Shown: in pieces, positions 9,776 to 21,600 of the stretch
Numbering within the stretch: the stretch's first letter is position 1
How the letters are laid out: every line of letters begins with the position of its first letter
Source of the DNA: Mayamaea pseudoterrestris
Taxonomy: Eukaryota; Bacillariophyta; Bacillariophyceae; Sellaphorales; Sellaphoraceae
Assembly (NCBI GenBank): GCA_027923505.1
Contig: BROI01000011.1
Span: 434,001-498,000, forward strand
Direction of reading: 5' to 3'
DNA length: 64,000 nucleotides
The notes under the pieces: generated by a model
The model's input: only the letters and a program-made list of their open reading frames with translations
Database searches by the model: none
Told to the model about the DNA's origin: nothing
Made by a program: the position numbers and the translations under genes

Positions 9776-12700
9776 TTAATCCCACAATTCTTCAAAACCT
9801 CTAAACATTGCCTTTTCTTGCTCTGTAATTTCGCCAAACTCTTGAATTGTAATGTCTTGCAAATGGCTCCAGTCCTCAAAGCACGACGTATCGAAGGCGT
9901 CCTTTAACGTTGGTACCCAAGGCGCTTTCACCTGACGTCGGCGAATCTCGTTCAAATCATAATTCTGGAACCAGGGATGCTCCTCTATTTCTCGCTCGCC
10001 GCGCGCCAAAGATCCAAGCCGTCGGGTTGGGTCCTTGACCAATAGTCGCATGATGAGATCGGCAGCTTCGACCGAGCAATCAGTTGGCTTCGTAACTGGA
10101 TCCATGACAATGCTGTGAAACAGTGCAATCTGATCCATGCCTTCGTAGTAAAAGGGATTGGTACCGAGCACCATTTCGTGGATTAAAATGCCAAGTGACC
10201 AGTGGTCGGCGCTGCAATCGTGACCGCGAGTCGTAATGGATTCTGGCGGCAGATATCCAGGCGTACCGCAAAGAGTGTACGTCTTATCTGGGACGTATTT
10301 AGCAAAGCTAAAGCAAAGCAAGAGCCAAGAACGGGGTTAGTGTAGGTCGCGCCGTACATTTGAAAGGTACGCCGATGCTGTACTTACCCAAAGTCTATGA
10401 GAATTGGGTAGCCCAGGTGGTCGATCATAACATTTTCTGGCTTCTATGCACAAAAAGGAAGAACGAGCATCAGCAAAAAAACTATGATTATGCGGTGAGA
10501 AGCGACAATGAACGGCGAAATTAAGCTTACCAGATCGCGGAATACAATTTTGGATCGATGAATGTAGGCAAACACATCCGCCAGACAAAACGCATAAAAC
10601 TTGGCTTGCTCCTCCGGAAAGCCCCTGTCATGGTGCTCGTCGCTGTGAAGAAGACTGAATAACTCTCCGCCTTGAATATATTCCATCAGCAGGTAGACGA
10701 ACATGCTGTCTTGAAATGCCTTCACCAATTTGCACGTAAAAGGGTGTTGAATTTGAGCTAAGATCTTCTTCTCTTCCATGACAGCCTTAATTTGTCCCTC
10801 CTGAGCCAAGTCACACTTGGATTGGATCTTCAGCGCAAATGGGCGTGCCTCTTTGATGTCTGGAAGTGGTTCGGATACGAGCCATACCTGCGCGATGTGA
10901 TTGTGGAAATTAGCGGGGTGACGATATAAGTTCTTTTACAGACGATGAAACAAATCACATACCTGTCCAAACGACCCTTCGCCCAAGATACAGTTCTTTA
11001 TCAGGTCCTCCAAGTCGGCATCGGTGTCCACTCGAGCAAAATTTAGATTAAATGACTCGGACATGGCACTGGGCTCGGCGAGTAGAGCCGTGTCAAACAC
11101 GTTCCTAGCATCTTGTAACGTTAAAATTCCACAAACAACCGGTGAGAGGGCCTTGGCAGAGAACGGCGGCTTCCAATAAATGGAAGCATCGAAAGTGCCA
11201 TCGTCCTTGAAAGCAGTGTCGCCAAAGTAGCCTCCAGCCTTGACAACCTCCACCTTTCCTCTCGACGATATTTCGACTTCGCCCTTTCGAACAAAGAAAA
11301 TGGCAATTTTGGTCTTCAATCCCTGTGCCAAAATTAGTTGCATGTGCATATACTTTTTCTCGACAAACACGGAAGCCAGCGACGCTAGCTGACGACCATT
11401 CAGTTTTGCATTTTGTAGACACTTCATACCTGCAAGGCGTTGAGCGTCTTGCGCTTTCAGTACTAGATCTTTGAATTTGCCGAGAACCGAGTCAAATTGT
11501 TTCCTATCAATGGAATAGAGCATCCCTCTTGCTTGCGCAATAACATTCATATGAAGCGACTCGTTGGAAATAAGCGAGCTTTCGCCAAACCATTCACCGG
11601 GACCAAGGACTTGATCCGTGTAATCCGTTTGCCCAGCCGTGACATCTTTGCAGATAACAGATCCCTCTTGAATTATGTAAAAGCTATTTGAGCTCGCAGC
11701 GCCTCTCTCCACTATCAGCTGGTCCTTTCCAAAAGGGACTGGCGTCATACACGAAGCGAGTTTCTTGAGATCTGCTTCACACAACTCCTTCAGAAAGCGG
11801 ACACCTTGCAATAAATTCAGCCTGTCGTCCTCGGATTTCGTCTGCTGAGATTTAAGAGTCAGGCGGACAGTTTTTTGGTCGACGCGAAACAAGGTCACGT
11901 CGGTAGCTGCAATGGCTGTCGAACCTGAGGTCGTTTGCTGTGATTGCAATTGGCTTGCAAACTGGAAGCAAAGAAAGTGTCAGAGAGTCATAGGTAATTT
12001 AAAAAACGAACAATTCGAGGTGACTTACCGCATAAACGAGACTGAGTTCTCCAAATGAATCGCCACCATGCGCTTGCGTAGCCGGCTTGCCATCCATTAT
12101 AACGTCCACTGTCCCCTTCTTTACTATATAGAAATGCTCTCCAGGATTGTTGGACGCCACAATCGTTTCTTTAGCCTTAAATGAGCATTCTTCAAAAGCA
12201 TTGCACATTTCCTCGAGCTCGCGCTCTGGCAGACTCGAAAAGACAAAATTCTTCAGTAAGGCATCTCGAATAATTGTTCCATCTCCCTCAACGCGCTCAT
12301 GAACCGGTGGTTTATAGTCGGGAGCGTCATCCAAGGCCTTACGAAAGCTCATTCGAGTTGTCATTCGGACAGACTCTTTACGTGTCGCTAGCGGCGACTT
12401 GGTCGTTGCCATGAATGACTTCATGTTGTCGGCCTTGGTCCGCTTCGTTGGCGATATTGGCATTGATGTAGCAGGTTGCTGCTCAGGGACAACAAGCTTA
12501 GCTGTTGGTGGAGTCAGCGGCGCAACTGGAAGTGTTGCCTGATCGTTCGTCGCTTGTTCCGGCGAGGCTGGTGGTGACGAATTCGGCGGCGCTTTGGGTA
12601 GTACCTTGGGTGATGCATTCGTCGTAACCTGCTTATCGCCTGTAATTTGCGTTTTACTGTGCTTCGGCGAGAGTGCTTGCTTTCCTCTCTCTTCAAATAC

Positions 12701-13570
12701 CTTTTTGGCTGATTTTGGCGAAACTGTAAGCGGAGCTGCCTCGTCAAATGTCTTGTATTTGCCGTATGTAGGCGTTTTTGACGGTGACATGCCTTCCTCT
12801 CGCTCAGACGAACTTGCTTCCTCCACTATGGAAGGCTCACGATTCGCATTCGATCTCTCCAGTGGCTGCATGAGAGAAGCCATTTGTACCTTTGGCTTTG
12901 AAACCGTTGGCGCTGTATGCGGTGCAATATTTGATCGAAGAGTGGTCTTTGGCGATGTCGCGGCTGGCTTGAAGCCTAGTCCTTTGCTGACGAACATGGT
13001 TGGAACGGCAGCGCCTCCGAAAGCAGTAGTTCCGTTGAACTTCCGTCTAACATCGGATGGCTTTGGTGATAAGGCACTGTCTATACTGTTTGATCCGCCA
13101 ATGGTAGTCAAGTTGTCGCCACTAGTGTTGGATTCGCGCTCGAATTTGGAGTTGCTGTCTTGCAGTGATGGATCGTGGACATCGTCAGAAGATGCTTTCA
13201 CGTCTTCTTTGCTTTTACCGTTCCAAAATGTGAAACTGCTTCTCCTTCCGTGATCTGTCGCTCCCACTCTTCCACGACTTTGCTCCCCTTCCGTCGGAAG
13301 TGAGTCGATTGCATCGCTGGTCGACGAGGTGCGAGCGCCATCACCTTCTGCACACTCCTCTGAAAGTTTGTGAAAACTTCCATCAACCTGCTTATCAGGA
13401 CTAGCTGAAACTTTCAGTGATTTCTCTGGACTTGGTTTCGAGCTGGTCGTGTTTGCAGGCTTGTATCGCCCTCCTAGCTTCTGTAGGTCATTCTGTTGAT
13501 CGCGGCCTTTCTCTTTCCATTTTGAAAGAATTGAGCCAAATCTTGGCGCTGCCTCCTCTGAATCTTCCAT
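9776..13570 (-). CDS. cGMP-dependent protein kinase-like AGC kinase with degenerate cyclic-nucleotide sites
   Basis: Five exons (minus: 13570-12029, 11961-10963, 10887-10531, 10443-10388, 10307-9776) with GT-AG introns and matching phases give 1,161 residues. Residues 1-430 are Ser/Pro/Lys-rich and disordered. Three cyclic-nucleotide-binding (CNB) domains follow at about 437-514+, 562-670 and 694-805. Residues about 838-1161 form an AGC serine/threonine kinase and its C-terminal tail: GEGSFGQ loop (841-847), ALK with Lys867, an alpha-C Glu near 886, catalytic RDLKPEN (Asp965), DFG (Asp983) and CGTPGYLPPE activation segment. All catalytic residues are present, so it should be active. The CNB-plus-kinase order in one chain is that of PKG. 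The CNB phosphate-binding cassettes keep FGE (FGELSL, FGESSL) or FGD (FGDTAF), but the usual PRAA arginine is missing in all three. Control by cGMP is therefore doubtful. Confidence 0.88.
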
Positions 13571-14898
13571 TCGTATTCACAACACTTTTCTATCAAATAT
13601 ATCTCGGACGCAAATAGTTAGGGGTCTCTAGACAACCCTGTGCAGTAGAAGGACCACGATCTGGTCGTTGTCCATCTCATGGCAGCAAGACAAGATGCAC
13701 CTGCGAGCTTGTGGAAGAATGACTGTGACGTCATAATCGAGTCATAACTCACTAATGTCTTAGCGTTACTTCGTTTCCGTCTTATCGTTACCCAATTTTT
13801 TGCTTTCGTATCGTACGTCGTACGTCGTACGTCGTAGACGAAAGTTGCTTCCAAGGTTCCAATCAATCCATCTCGCGAAATACTGTACGTCGTGTTTATT
13901 CGTCTCATTCAGTCATATGAAAGCATCTTTCTACTATAAAAGGCTGGTTTTAGCTGCTGCTAGTCTAGTTCAATCATCAGTTCTAGAACGACGTTGAGAG
14001 GACTCAAAACATGAACGAACCAAACGAACATGAAAGGAGCTGCGACAAGCAACAACATACAAGCTACAAGTACCAGCCAGCCGCGCGAACAATGCCTTAT
14101 TGAATGTAAAATACCGCACGAAACAGCAGAAATGGATCTTTGAAGATACAGCTTTAGAGCTCTGTAGCTGAAAAGCAAGCTACATCAACGCCTTCATGCG
14201 TCCCCCATGAAAGGAAAATGAAGCCATCATGGAGTGAAGCGGGAAGCGAAGATGCAACATAATGTGGATGCTATGGCGGTTATTTCTTTTCAAGGGCAAC
14301 ACTCATATCAGCCGCAAGACCTCTATGCTTTTGCATGCCCTGCATGCTTTTTGCCGTGTCAGTTTCGTTGGTTAACGCTGGAATGCTGGATGTACAGTAA
14401 ATCGATACTCGCGACGAAATTGTGCAGTGCAGTAGATCAGTATTGCAAACATCGTGAAATAGATCGTTTCCGTCTAGTATGAAGTATGAACGTCGTGGCG
14501 AAGCAGGAGAGAAGCCTAAAAGAACCTCTGTGCCGGTTTAGACGCTTCAACGGCTTTCAGCGATGTATAGCGAATGTTTTGCAGCTTATAGTGCGGCCAA
14601 GTGTGTCCCTAGGCGAAATGTTCTCCCATGAAATCGTTGCAAATAATTGTCACTCTAACAGGTAACGTGTGCGGATAGAAACTTCCGGCCAACGTGTGGC
14701 TTTCGTGCAATAAGCTGTCATATACGTTTTGATATCAACAACAGGTATCTGTTAACTTAACCAAACTATAATGTGAAAGCTATAGTGCAACAGACGTAAT
14801 GCCTGATGCACCAAACTCTTAGTAGAACTAATCATAAAGCATGTAGCAAGCGCTCTTTCAACATTCATCATCGACCAACTGCATCCAAACAAACAGAT
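13571..14898. other. Long intergenic region
   Basis: About 1.3 kb between the start of the kinase gene and the 3' end of the cold-shock-domain gene (both minus). It must contain the kinase promoter. Short frames here lack protein-like composition or recognisable motifs. A short tandem repeat lies at 13806-13836. No tRNA or other RNA gene was recognised. Confidence 0.5.
13806..13836. repeat. 7-bp tandem repeat (TCGTACG)
   Basis: Three exact copies of TCGTACG followed by a partial fourth, about 230 bp upstream of the kinase start. The core GTAC/CGTACG is palindromic. It may be a simple microsatellite or part of a promoter. Confidence 0.8.
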
Positions 14899-15303
14899 TT
14901 AATAGTATCGGTCAAAATCCTGACGGGGTGCTGGAGGAGCTCCTTGAACATTAGCACCGCCTGGCCCAGTAACTTGAGTCGCCTTGCGTTTGCCATTCTG
15001 GTCGGTCTCAAGCTTGAACTCGACGGCTTCACCTTCCGCCAAGCTGCGGAATCCAGCAGCTTGAATTGCTGACTGGTGCACAAAGACGTCGGGACCGCCA
15101 TTATCGGGAACTACGAATCCAAACCCCTTGGTAGAGTCGAACCACTTGACTGTTCCAGTCTCAACATCACCGCCACTCATGTGCAGCTGCTGAAGCGATT
15201 GTCGGGAAGTTGAAGCTAGCGGCTGAACTACAAATGCCGATGCCGAAACAAGAGCAAAGATCAGGACGAGAATGGGAGACTTGAGGAGTTGACGAAAAGA
15301 CAT
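14899..15303 (-). CDS. Plastid-targeted cold-shock-domain protein
   Basis: The first ATG in frame is at 15303, giving 134 residues. Residues 1-23 are a signal peptide (basic start, core [15 protein letters not shown]) ending at ASA-F24. A Phe directly after the signal-peptide cleavage site is the known import signal for complex plastids of diatoms and relatives, and the following stretch (to about 45) is Ser/Gln-rich with Arg, like a short transit peptide. Residues 48-112 form a cold-shock domain: [16 protein letters not shown] contains RNP1 (KGFGFV), and DVFVHQ is RNP2. This fold binds single-stranded RNA or DNA and can act as an RNA chaperone. The short tail is Gly/Pro/Ala-rich and ends in DFDRYY. 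The likely role is RNA handling in the plastid; this is inferred from the targeting motif. Confidence 0.88.
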   Translation of the reverse strand: MSFRQLLKSPILVLIFALVSASAFVVQPLASTSRQSLQQLHMSGGDVETGTVKWFDSTKGFGFVVPDNGGPDVFVHQSAIQAAGFRSLAEGEAVEFKLETDQNGKRKATQVTGPGGANVQGAPPAPRQDFDRYY

Positions 15304-15650
15304 GTTCAAGAAAAGTGCAGAGAGTAATGCAAACTAATGGCTACTAACAAGAGAGAGAAGTGGCTTTGCCGTCTGTCCCATTGAGGGTGAAGCTGATGGC
15401 AGTTTTCCGTCTCGCGAGAGACGCATGTCCTTTGTGTGGCCGTCGACAACGCAACGTCTGTATGCGTCCGTAGACAGCTGCTCTTGAGCTTTCACTACCT
15501 GTATTGGCTATGGTGTACTCCGTACATGTTCCTACCGGAACAAACATCATAGTTCTTTTGTGTGCTTGTAGTTTGTCAAAATTTGATTTGTACATAATGG
15601 TACTTTATTGAAGAATACATATTGCGTGTTTCTATGTACTAATGAGTTGT
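15304..15650. other. Intergenic, 5' of the cold-shock gene and 3' of the left giant gene
   Basis: About 350 bp. Presumed promoter of the cold-shock-domain gene and 3' UTR of the giant gene. An 83-codon antisense frame here has no recognisable feature. Confidence 0.5.
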
Positions 15651-18600
15651 TTAAGGCAACCACATGGCAATAGCCAGTAAGTATGATCGGAACCGACCTG
15701 AGGTTTTGCTCTTCTTGTGAATTTGAATATTTTCACTCTTGCTTGTGCTTTTAAAATGCTTTGGAGAACTCTTATGTGGTATCCTCATCCCATTGTTTTC
15801 CTTCTCACCTTTGTGGATAAAGTAGCTAGATGCAAAATATCCTTTACCACCTTTTGATCCATGTCCACTGATACCAATGCCTTTGGATCCCTTCATGCCT
15901 CTTGGGCCTGATGTGTTGCCTTTTCCTTTGTGACTGTAAGCCCATCCATTAAAACCTTTTGAGTGCTTTGCCCTCTTGACACCTTTTGAGTGCTCAGACC
16001 ACTTGCCCCCTTTTGAGTGCTTGTAGCCCTTTGAACTCTTTGACCCTTTAACATCCTTGATGCCCATGCCCATGGCCATGCTCATTTTCATTACCTGCAT
16101 CATCTTCATTGTGTTCATCCGCATCATGTTGTGTGATGGCCGCAAGCCTGGAGGCCTGCGGACAGGGGACATGGGGGGTCTCATCATACGCATCATATTC
16201 ATCATGTTACCCATACCACCCATATTCATATTCATGGACATTTCATTACTAGATGGTCTTCTGCTTGGTTGAACCGGCTGTACTGGTGTTGGTTGTAGAA
16301 CAGGCACAGAGCTTGGTGAATTTGTGAAAGGTGACCTAATGCTGGGTTGTCCACTGGATGTAATTGTTGGAACAATAGACAAGTTAAGCAAAGTGGTAGA
16401 AGGAGCAACGCTGGATGGTCCATTGAGTGCTGCACTAGGTAAAATGCTTGGAACCTTGCTTGGCAAGGCACTGGGAGCATTCACAGCGGGTTGGGCGCTT
16501 GGCACCTTGCTCGGCAAGGCACTGGGAGCATTCACAGCGGGTTGGGCGCTTGGCACCTTGCTCGGCAAGGCACTGGGAGCATTCACAGCTGGTTGGGCGC
16601 TTGGCACCTTGCTCGGCAAGGCACTGGGAGCATTCACAGCTGGTTGAGCGCTTGGCACCTTGCTCGGCAAGGCACTGGGAGCATTCACAGCTGGTTGGGC
16701 GCTTGGCACCTTGCTCGGCAAGGCACTGGGAGCATTCACAGCTGGTTGGGCGCTTGGCACCTTGCTCGGCAAGGCACTGGGAGCATTCACAGGTGGATCG
16801 CTTGGCACCTTGCTCGGCAAGGCACTGGGAGCATTCACAGCTGGTTGGGCGCTTGGCACCTTGCTCGGCAAGGCACTGGGAGCATTCACAGCTGGTTGGG
16901 CGCTTGGCACCTTGCTCGGCAAGGCACTGGGAGCATTCACAGCTGGTTGGGCGCTTGGCACCTTGCTCGGCAAGGCACTGGGAGCATTCACAGCTGGTTG
17001 GGCGCTTGGCACCTTGCTCGGCAAGGCACTGGGAGCATTCACAGCTGGTTGGGTGCTTGGCACCTTGCTCGGCAAGGCACTGGGAGCATTCACAGCTGGT
17101 TGGGCGCTTGGCACCTTGCTCGGCAAGGCACTGGGAGCATTCACAGCTGGTTGGGCGCTTGGCACCTTGCTCGGCAAGGCACTGGGAGCATTCACAGCTG
17201 GTTGGGCGCTTGGCACCTTGCTCGGCAAGGCACTGGGAGCATTCACAGCTGGTTGGGCGCTTGGCACCTTGCTCGGCAAGGCACTGGGAGCATTCACAGC
17301 TGGTTGGGCGCTTGGCACCTTGCTCGGCAAGGCACTGGGAGCATTCACAGCTGGTTGGGCGCTTGGCACCTTGCTCGGCAAGGCACTGGGAGCATTCACA
17401 GCTGGTTGGGCGCTTGGCACCTTGCTCGGCAAGGCACTGGGAGCATTCACAGCTGGTTGGGCGCTTGGCACCTTGCTCGGCAAGGCACTGGGAGCATTCA
17501 CAGCTGGTTGGGCGCTTGGCACCTTGCTCGGCAAGGCACTGGGAGCATTCACAGCTGGTTGGGCGCTTGGCACCTTGCTCGGCAAGGCACTGGGAGCATT
17601 CACAGCTGGTTGGGCGCTTGGCACCTTGCTCGGCAAGGCACTGGGAGCATTCACAGCTGGTTGGGCGCTTGGCACCTTGCTCGGCAAGGCACTGGGAGCA
17701 TTCACAGCTGGTTGGGCGCTTGGCACCTTGCAGGCACTGGGAGCATTCACAGCTGGTTGGGGCTGCTTGCTCGGCAAGGCACTGGGAGCATTCACAGCTG
17801 GTTGGGCGCTTGGCACCTTGCTCGGCAAGGCACTGGGAGCATTCACAGCTGGTTGGGCGCTTGGCACCTTGCTCGGCAAGGCACTGGGAGCATTCACAGC
17901 TGGTTGGGCGCTTGGCACCTTGCTCGGCAAGGCACTGGGAGCATTCACAGCTGGTTGGGCGCTTGGCACCTTGCTCGGCAAGGCACTGGGAGCATTCACA
18001 GCTGGTTGGGCGCTTGGCACCTTGCTCGGCAAGGCACTGGGAGCATTCACAGCTGGTTGGGCGCTTGGCACCTTGCTCGGCAAGGCACTGGGAGCATTCA
18101 CAGCTGGTTGGGCGCTTGGCACCTTGCTCGGCAAGGCACTGGGAGCATTCACAGCTGGTTGGGCGCTTGGCACCTTGCTCGGCAAGGCACTGGGAGCATT
18201 CACAGCTGGTTGGGCGCTTGGCACCTTGCTCGGCAAGGCACTGGGAGCATTCACAGCTGGTTGGGCGCTTGGCACCTTGCTCGGCAAGGCACTGGGAGCA
18301 TTCACAGCTGGTTGGGCGCTTGGCACCTTGCTCGGCAAGGCACTGGGAGCATTCACAGCTGGTTGGGCGCTTGGCACCTTGCTCGGCAAGGCACTGGGAG
18401 CATTCACAGCTGGTTGGGCGCTTGGCACCTTGCTCGGCAAGGCACTGGGAGCATTCACAGCTGGTTGGGCGCTTGGCACCTTGCTCGGCAAGGCACTGGG
18501 AGCATTCACAGCTGGTTGGGCACTTGGCACCTTGCTCGGCAAGGCACTGGGAGCATTCACAGCTGGTTGGGCGCTTGGCACCTTGCTCGGCAAGGCACTG

Positions 18601-21600
18601 GGAGCATTCACAGCTGGTTGGGCGCTTGGCACCTTGCTCGGCAAGGCACTGGGAGCATTCACAGCTGGTTGGGCGCTTGGCACCTTGCTCGGCAAGGCAC
18701 TGGGAGCATTCACAGCTGGTTGGGCGCTTGGCACCTTGCTCGGCAAGGCACTGGGAGCATTCACAGCTGGTTGGGCGCTTGGCACCTTGCTCGGCAAGGC
18801 ACTGGGAGCATTCACAGCTGGTTGGGCGCTTGGCACCTTGCTCGGCAAGGCACTGGGAGCACACTGGGGCGAGCATTCACAGCTGGTTGGGCGCTTGGCA
18901 CCTTGCTCGGCAAGGCACTGGGAGCATTCACAGCTGGTTGAGCGCTTGGCACCTTGCTCGGCAAGGCACTGGGAGCATTCACAGCTGGTTGGGCGCTTGG
19001 CACCTTGCTCGGCAAGGCACTGGGAGCATTCACAGCTGGTTGGGCGCTTGGCACCTTGCTCAGCACTCGGGCTGCTCTCGGCAAGGCACTGGGAGCATTC
19101 ACAGCTGGTTGAGCGCTTGGCACCTTGCTCGGCAAGGCACTGGGAGCATTCACAGCTGGTTGGGCGCTTGGCACCTTGCTCGGCAAGGCACTGGGAGCAT
19201 TCACAGCTGGTTGAGCGCTTGGCACCTTGCTCGGCAAGGCACTGGGAGCATTCACAGCTGGTTGGGCGCTTGGCACCTTGCTCGGCAAGGCACTGGGAGC
19301 ATTCACAGCTGGTTGAGCGCTTGGAACCTTGCTCGGCAAGGCACTGGGAGCATTCACAGCTGGTTGAGCGCTTGGAACCTTGCTCGGCAAGGCACTGGGA
19401 GCATTCACAGCTGGTTGAGCGCTTGGAACCTTGCTCGGCAAGGCACTGGGAGCATCCACTGGTTGAGCGCTTGGAACCTTGCTCGGCAAGGCACTGGGAG
19501 CATCCACTGGTTGAGCGCTTGGAACCTTGCTCGGCAAGGCACTGGGAGCATCCACTGGTTGAGCGCTTGGAACCTTGCTCGGCAAGGCACTGGGAGCATC
19601 CACTGGTTGAGCGCTTGGAACCTTGCTCGGCAAGGCACTGGGAGCATCCACTGGTTGAGCGCTTGGAACCTTGCTCGGCAAGGCACTGGGAGCATCCACT
19701 GGTTGAGCGCTTGGAACCTTGCTCGGCAAGGCACTGGGAGCATCCACTGGTTGAGCGCTTGGAACCTTGCTCGGCAAGGCACTGGGAGCATCCACTGGTT
19801 GAGCGCTTGGAACCTTGCTCGGCAAGGCACTGGGAGCATCCACTGGTTGAGCGCTTGGAACCTTGCTCGGCAAGGCACTGGGAGCATCCACTGGTTGAGC
19901 GCTTGGAACCTTGCTCGGCAAGGCACTGGGAGCATCCACTGGTTGAGCGCTTGGAACCTTGCTCGGCAAGGCACTGGGAGCATCCACTGGTTGAGCGCTT
20001 GGAACCTTGCTCGGCAAGGCACTGGGAGCATCCACTGGTTGAGCGCTTGGAACCTTGCTCGGCAAGGCACTGGGAGCATCCACTGGTTGAGCGCTTGGAA
20101 CCTTGCTCGGCAAGGCACTGGGAGCATCCACTGGTTGAGCGCTTGGAACCTTGCTCGGCAAGGCACTGGGAGCATCCACTGGTTGAGCGCTTGGAACCTT
20201 GCTCGGCAAGGCACTGGGAGCATCCACTGGTTGAGCGCTTGGAACCTTGCTCGGCAAGGCACTGGGAGCATCCACTGGTTGAGCGCTTGGAACCTTGCTC
20301 GGCAAGGCACTGGGAGCATCCACTGGTTGAGCGCTTGGAACCTTGCTCGGCAAGGCACTGGGAGCATCCACTGGTTGAGCGCTTGGAACCTTGCTCGGCA
20401 AGGCACTGGGAGCATCCACTGGTTGAGCACTTGGAACCTTGCTCGGCAAGGCACTGGGAGCATCCACTGGTTGAGCGCTTGGAACCTTGCTCGGCAAGGC
20501 ACTGGGAGCATCCACTGGTTGAGCGCTTGGAACCTTGCTCGGCAAGGCACTGGGAGCATCCACTGGTTGAGCGCTTGGAACCTTGCTCGGCAAGGCACTG
20601 GGAGCATCCACTGGTTGAGCGCTTGGAACCTTGCTCGGCAAGGCACTGGGAGCATCCACTGGTTGAGCGCTTGGAACCTTGCTCGGCAAGGCACTGGGAG
20701 CATCCACTGGTTGAGCGCTTGGAACCTTGCTCGGCAAGGCACTGGGAGCATCCACTGGTTGAGCGCTTGGAACCTTGCTCGGCAAGGCACTGGGAGCATC
20801 CACTGGTTGAGCGCTTGGAACCTTGCTCGGCAAGGCACTGGGAGCATCCACTGGTTGAGCGCTTGGAACCTTGCTCGGCAAGGCACTGGGAGCATCCACT
20901 GGTTGAGCGCTTGGAACCTTGCTCGGCAAGGCACTGGGAGCATCACCTGGTTGAGCGCTTGGAACCTTGCTCGGCAAGGCACTGGGAGCATCCACAGCTG
21001 GTTGAGCGCTTGGAACCTTGCTCGGCAAGGCACTGGGAGCATCCACTGGTTGAGCGCTTGGAACCTTGCTCGGCAAGGCACTGGGAGCATCCACTGGTTG
21101 AGCGCTTGGAACCTTGCTCGGCAAGGCACTGGGAGCATCCACTGGTTGAGCGCTTGGAACCTTGCTTGGCAAGGCACTGGGAGCATCCACAGCTGGTTGA
21201 GCGCTTGGAACCTTGCTCGGCAAGGCACTGGGAGCATCCAAAGCTGGTTGAGCGCTTGGAACCTTGCTCGGCAAGGCACTGGGAGCATCCACAGCTGGTT
21301 GAGCGCTTGGAACCTTGCTCGGCAAGGCACTGGGAGCATCCACAGCTGGTTGAGCGCTTGGAACCTTGCTCGGCAAGGCACTGGGAGCATCCACAGCTGG
21401 TTGAGCGCTTGGAACCTTGCTCGGCAAGGCACTGGGAGCATCCACAGCTGGTTGAGCGCTTGGAACCTTGCTCGGCAAGGCACTGGGAGCATCCACAGCT
21501 GGTTGAGCGCTTGGAACCTTGCTCGGCAAGGCACTGGGAGCATCCACAGCTGGTTGAGCGCTTGGAACCTTGCTCGGCAAGGCACTGGGAGCATCCACAG

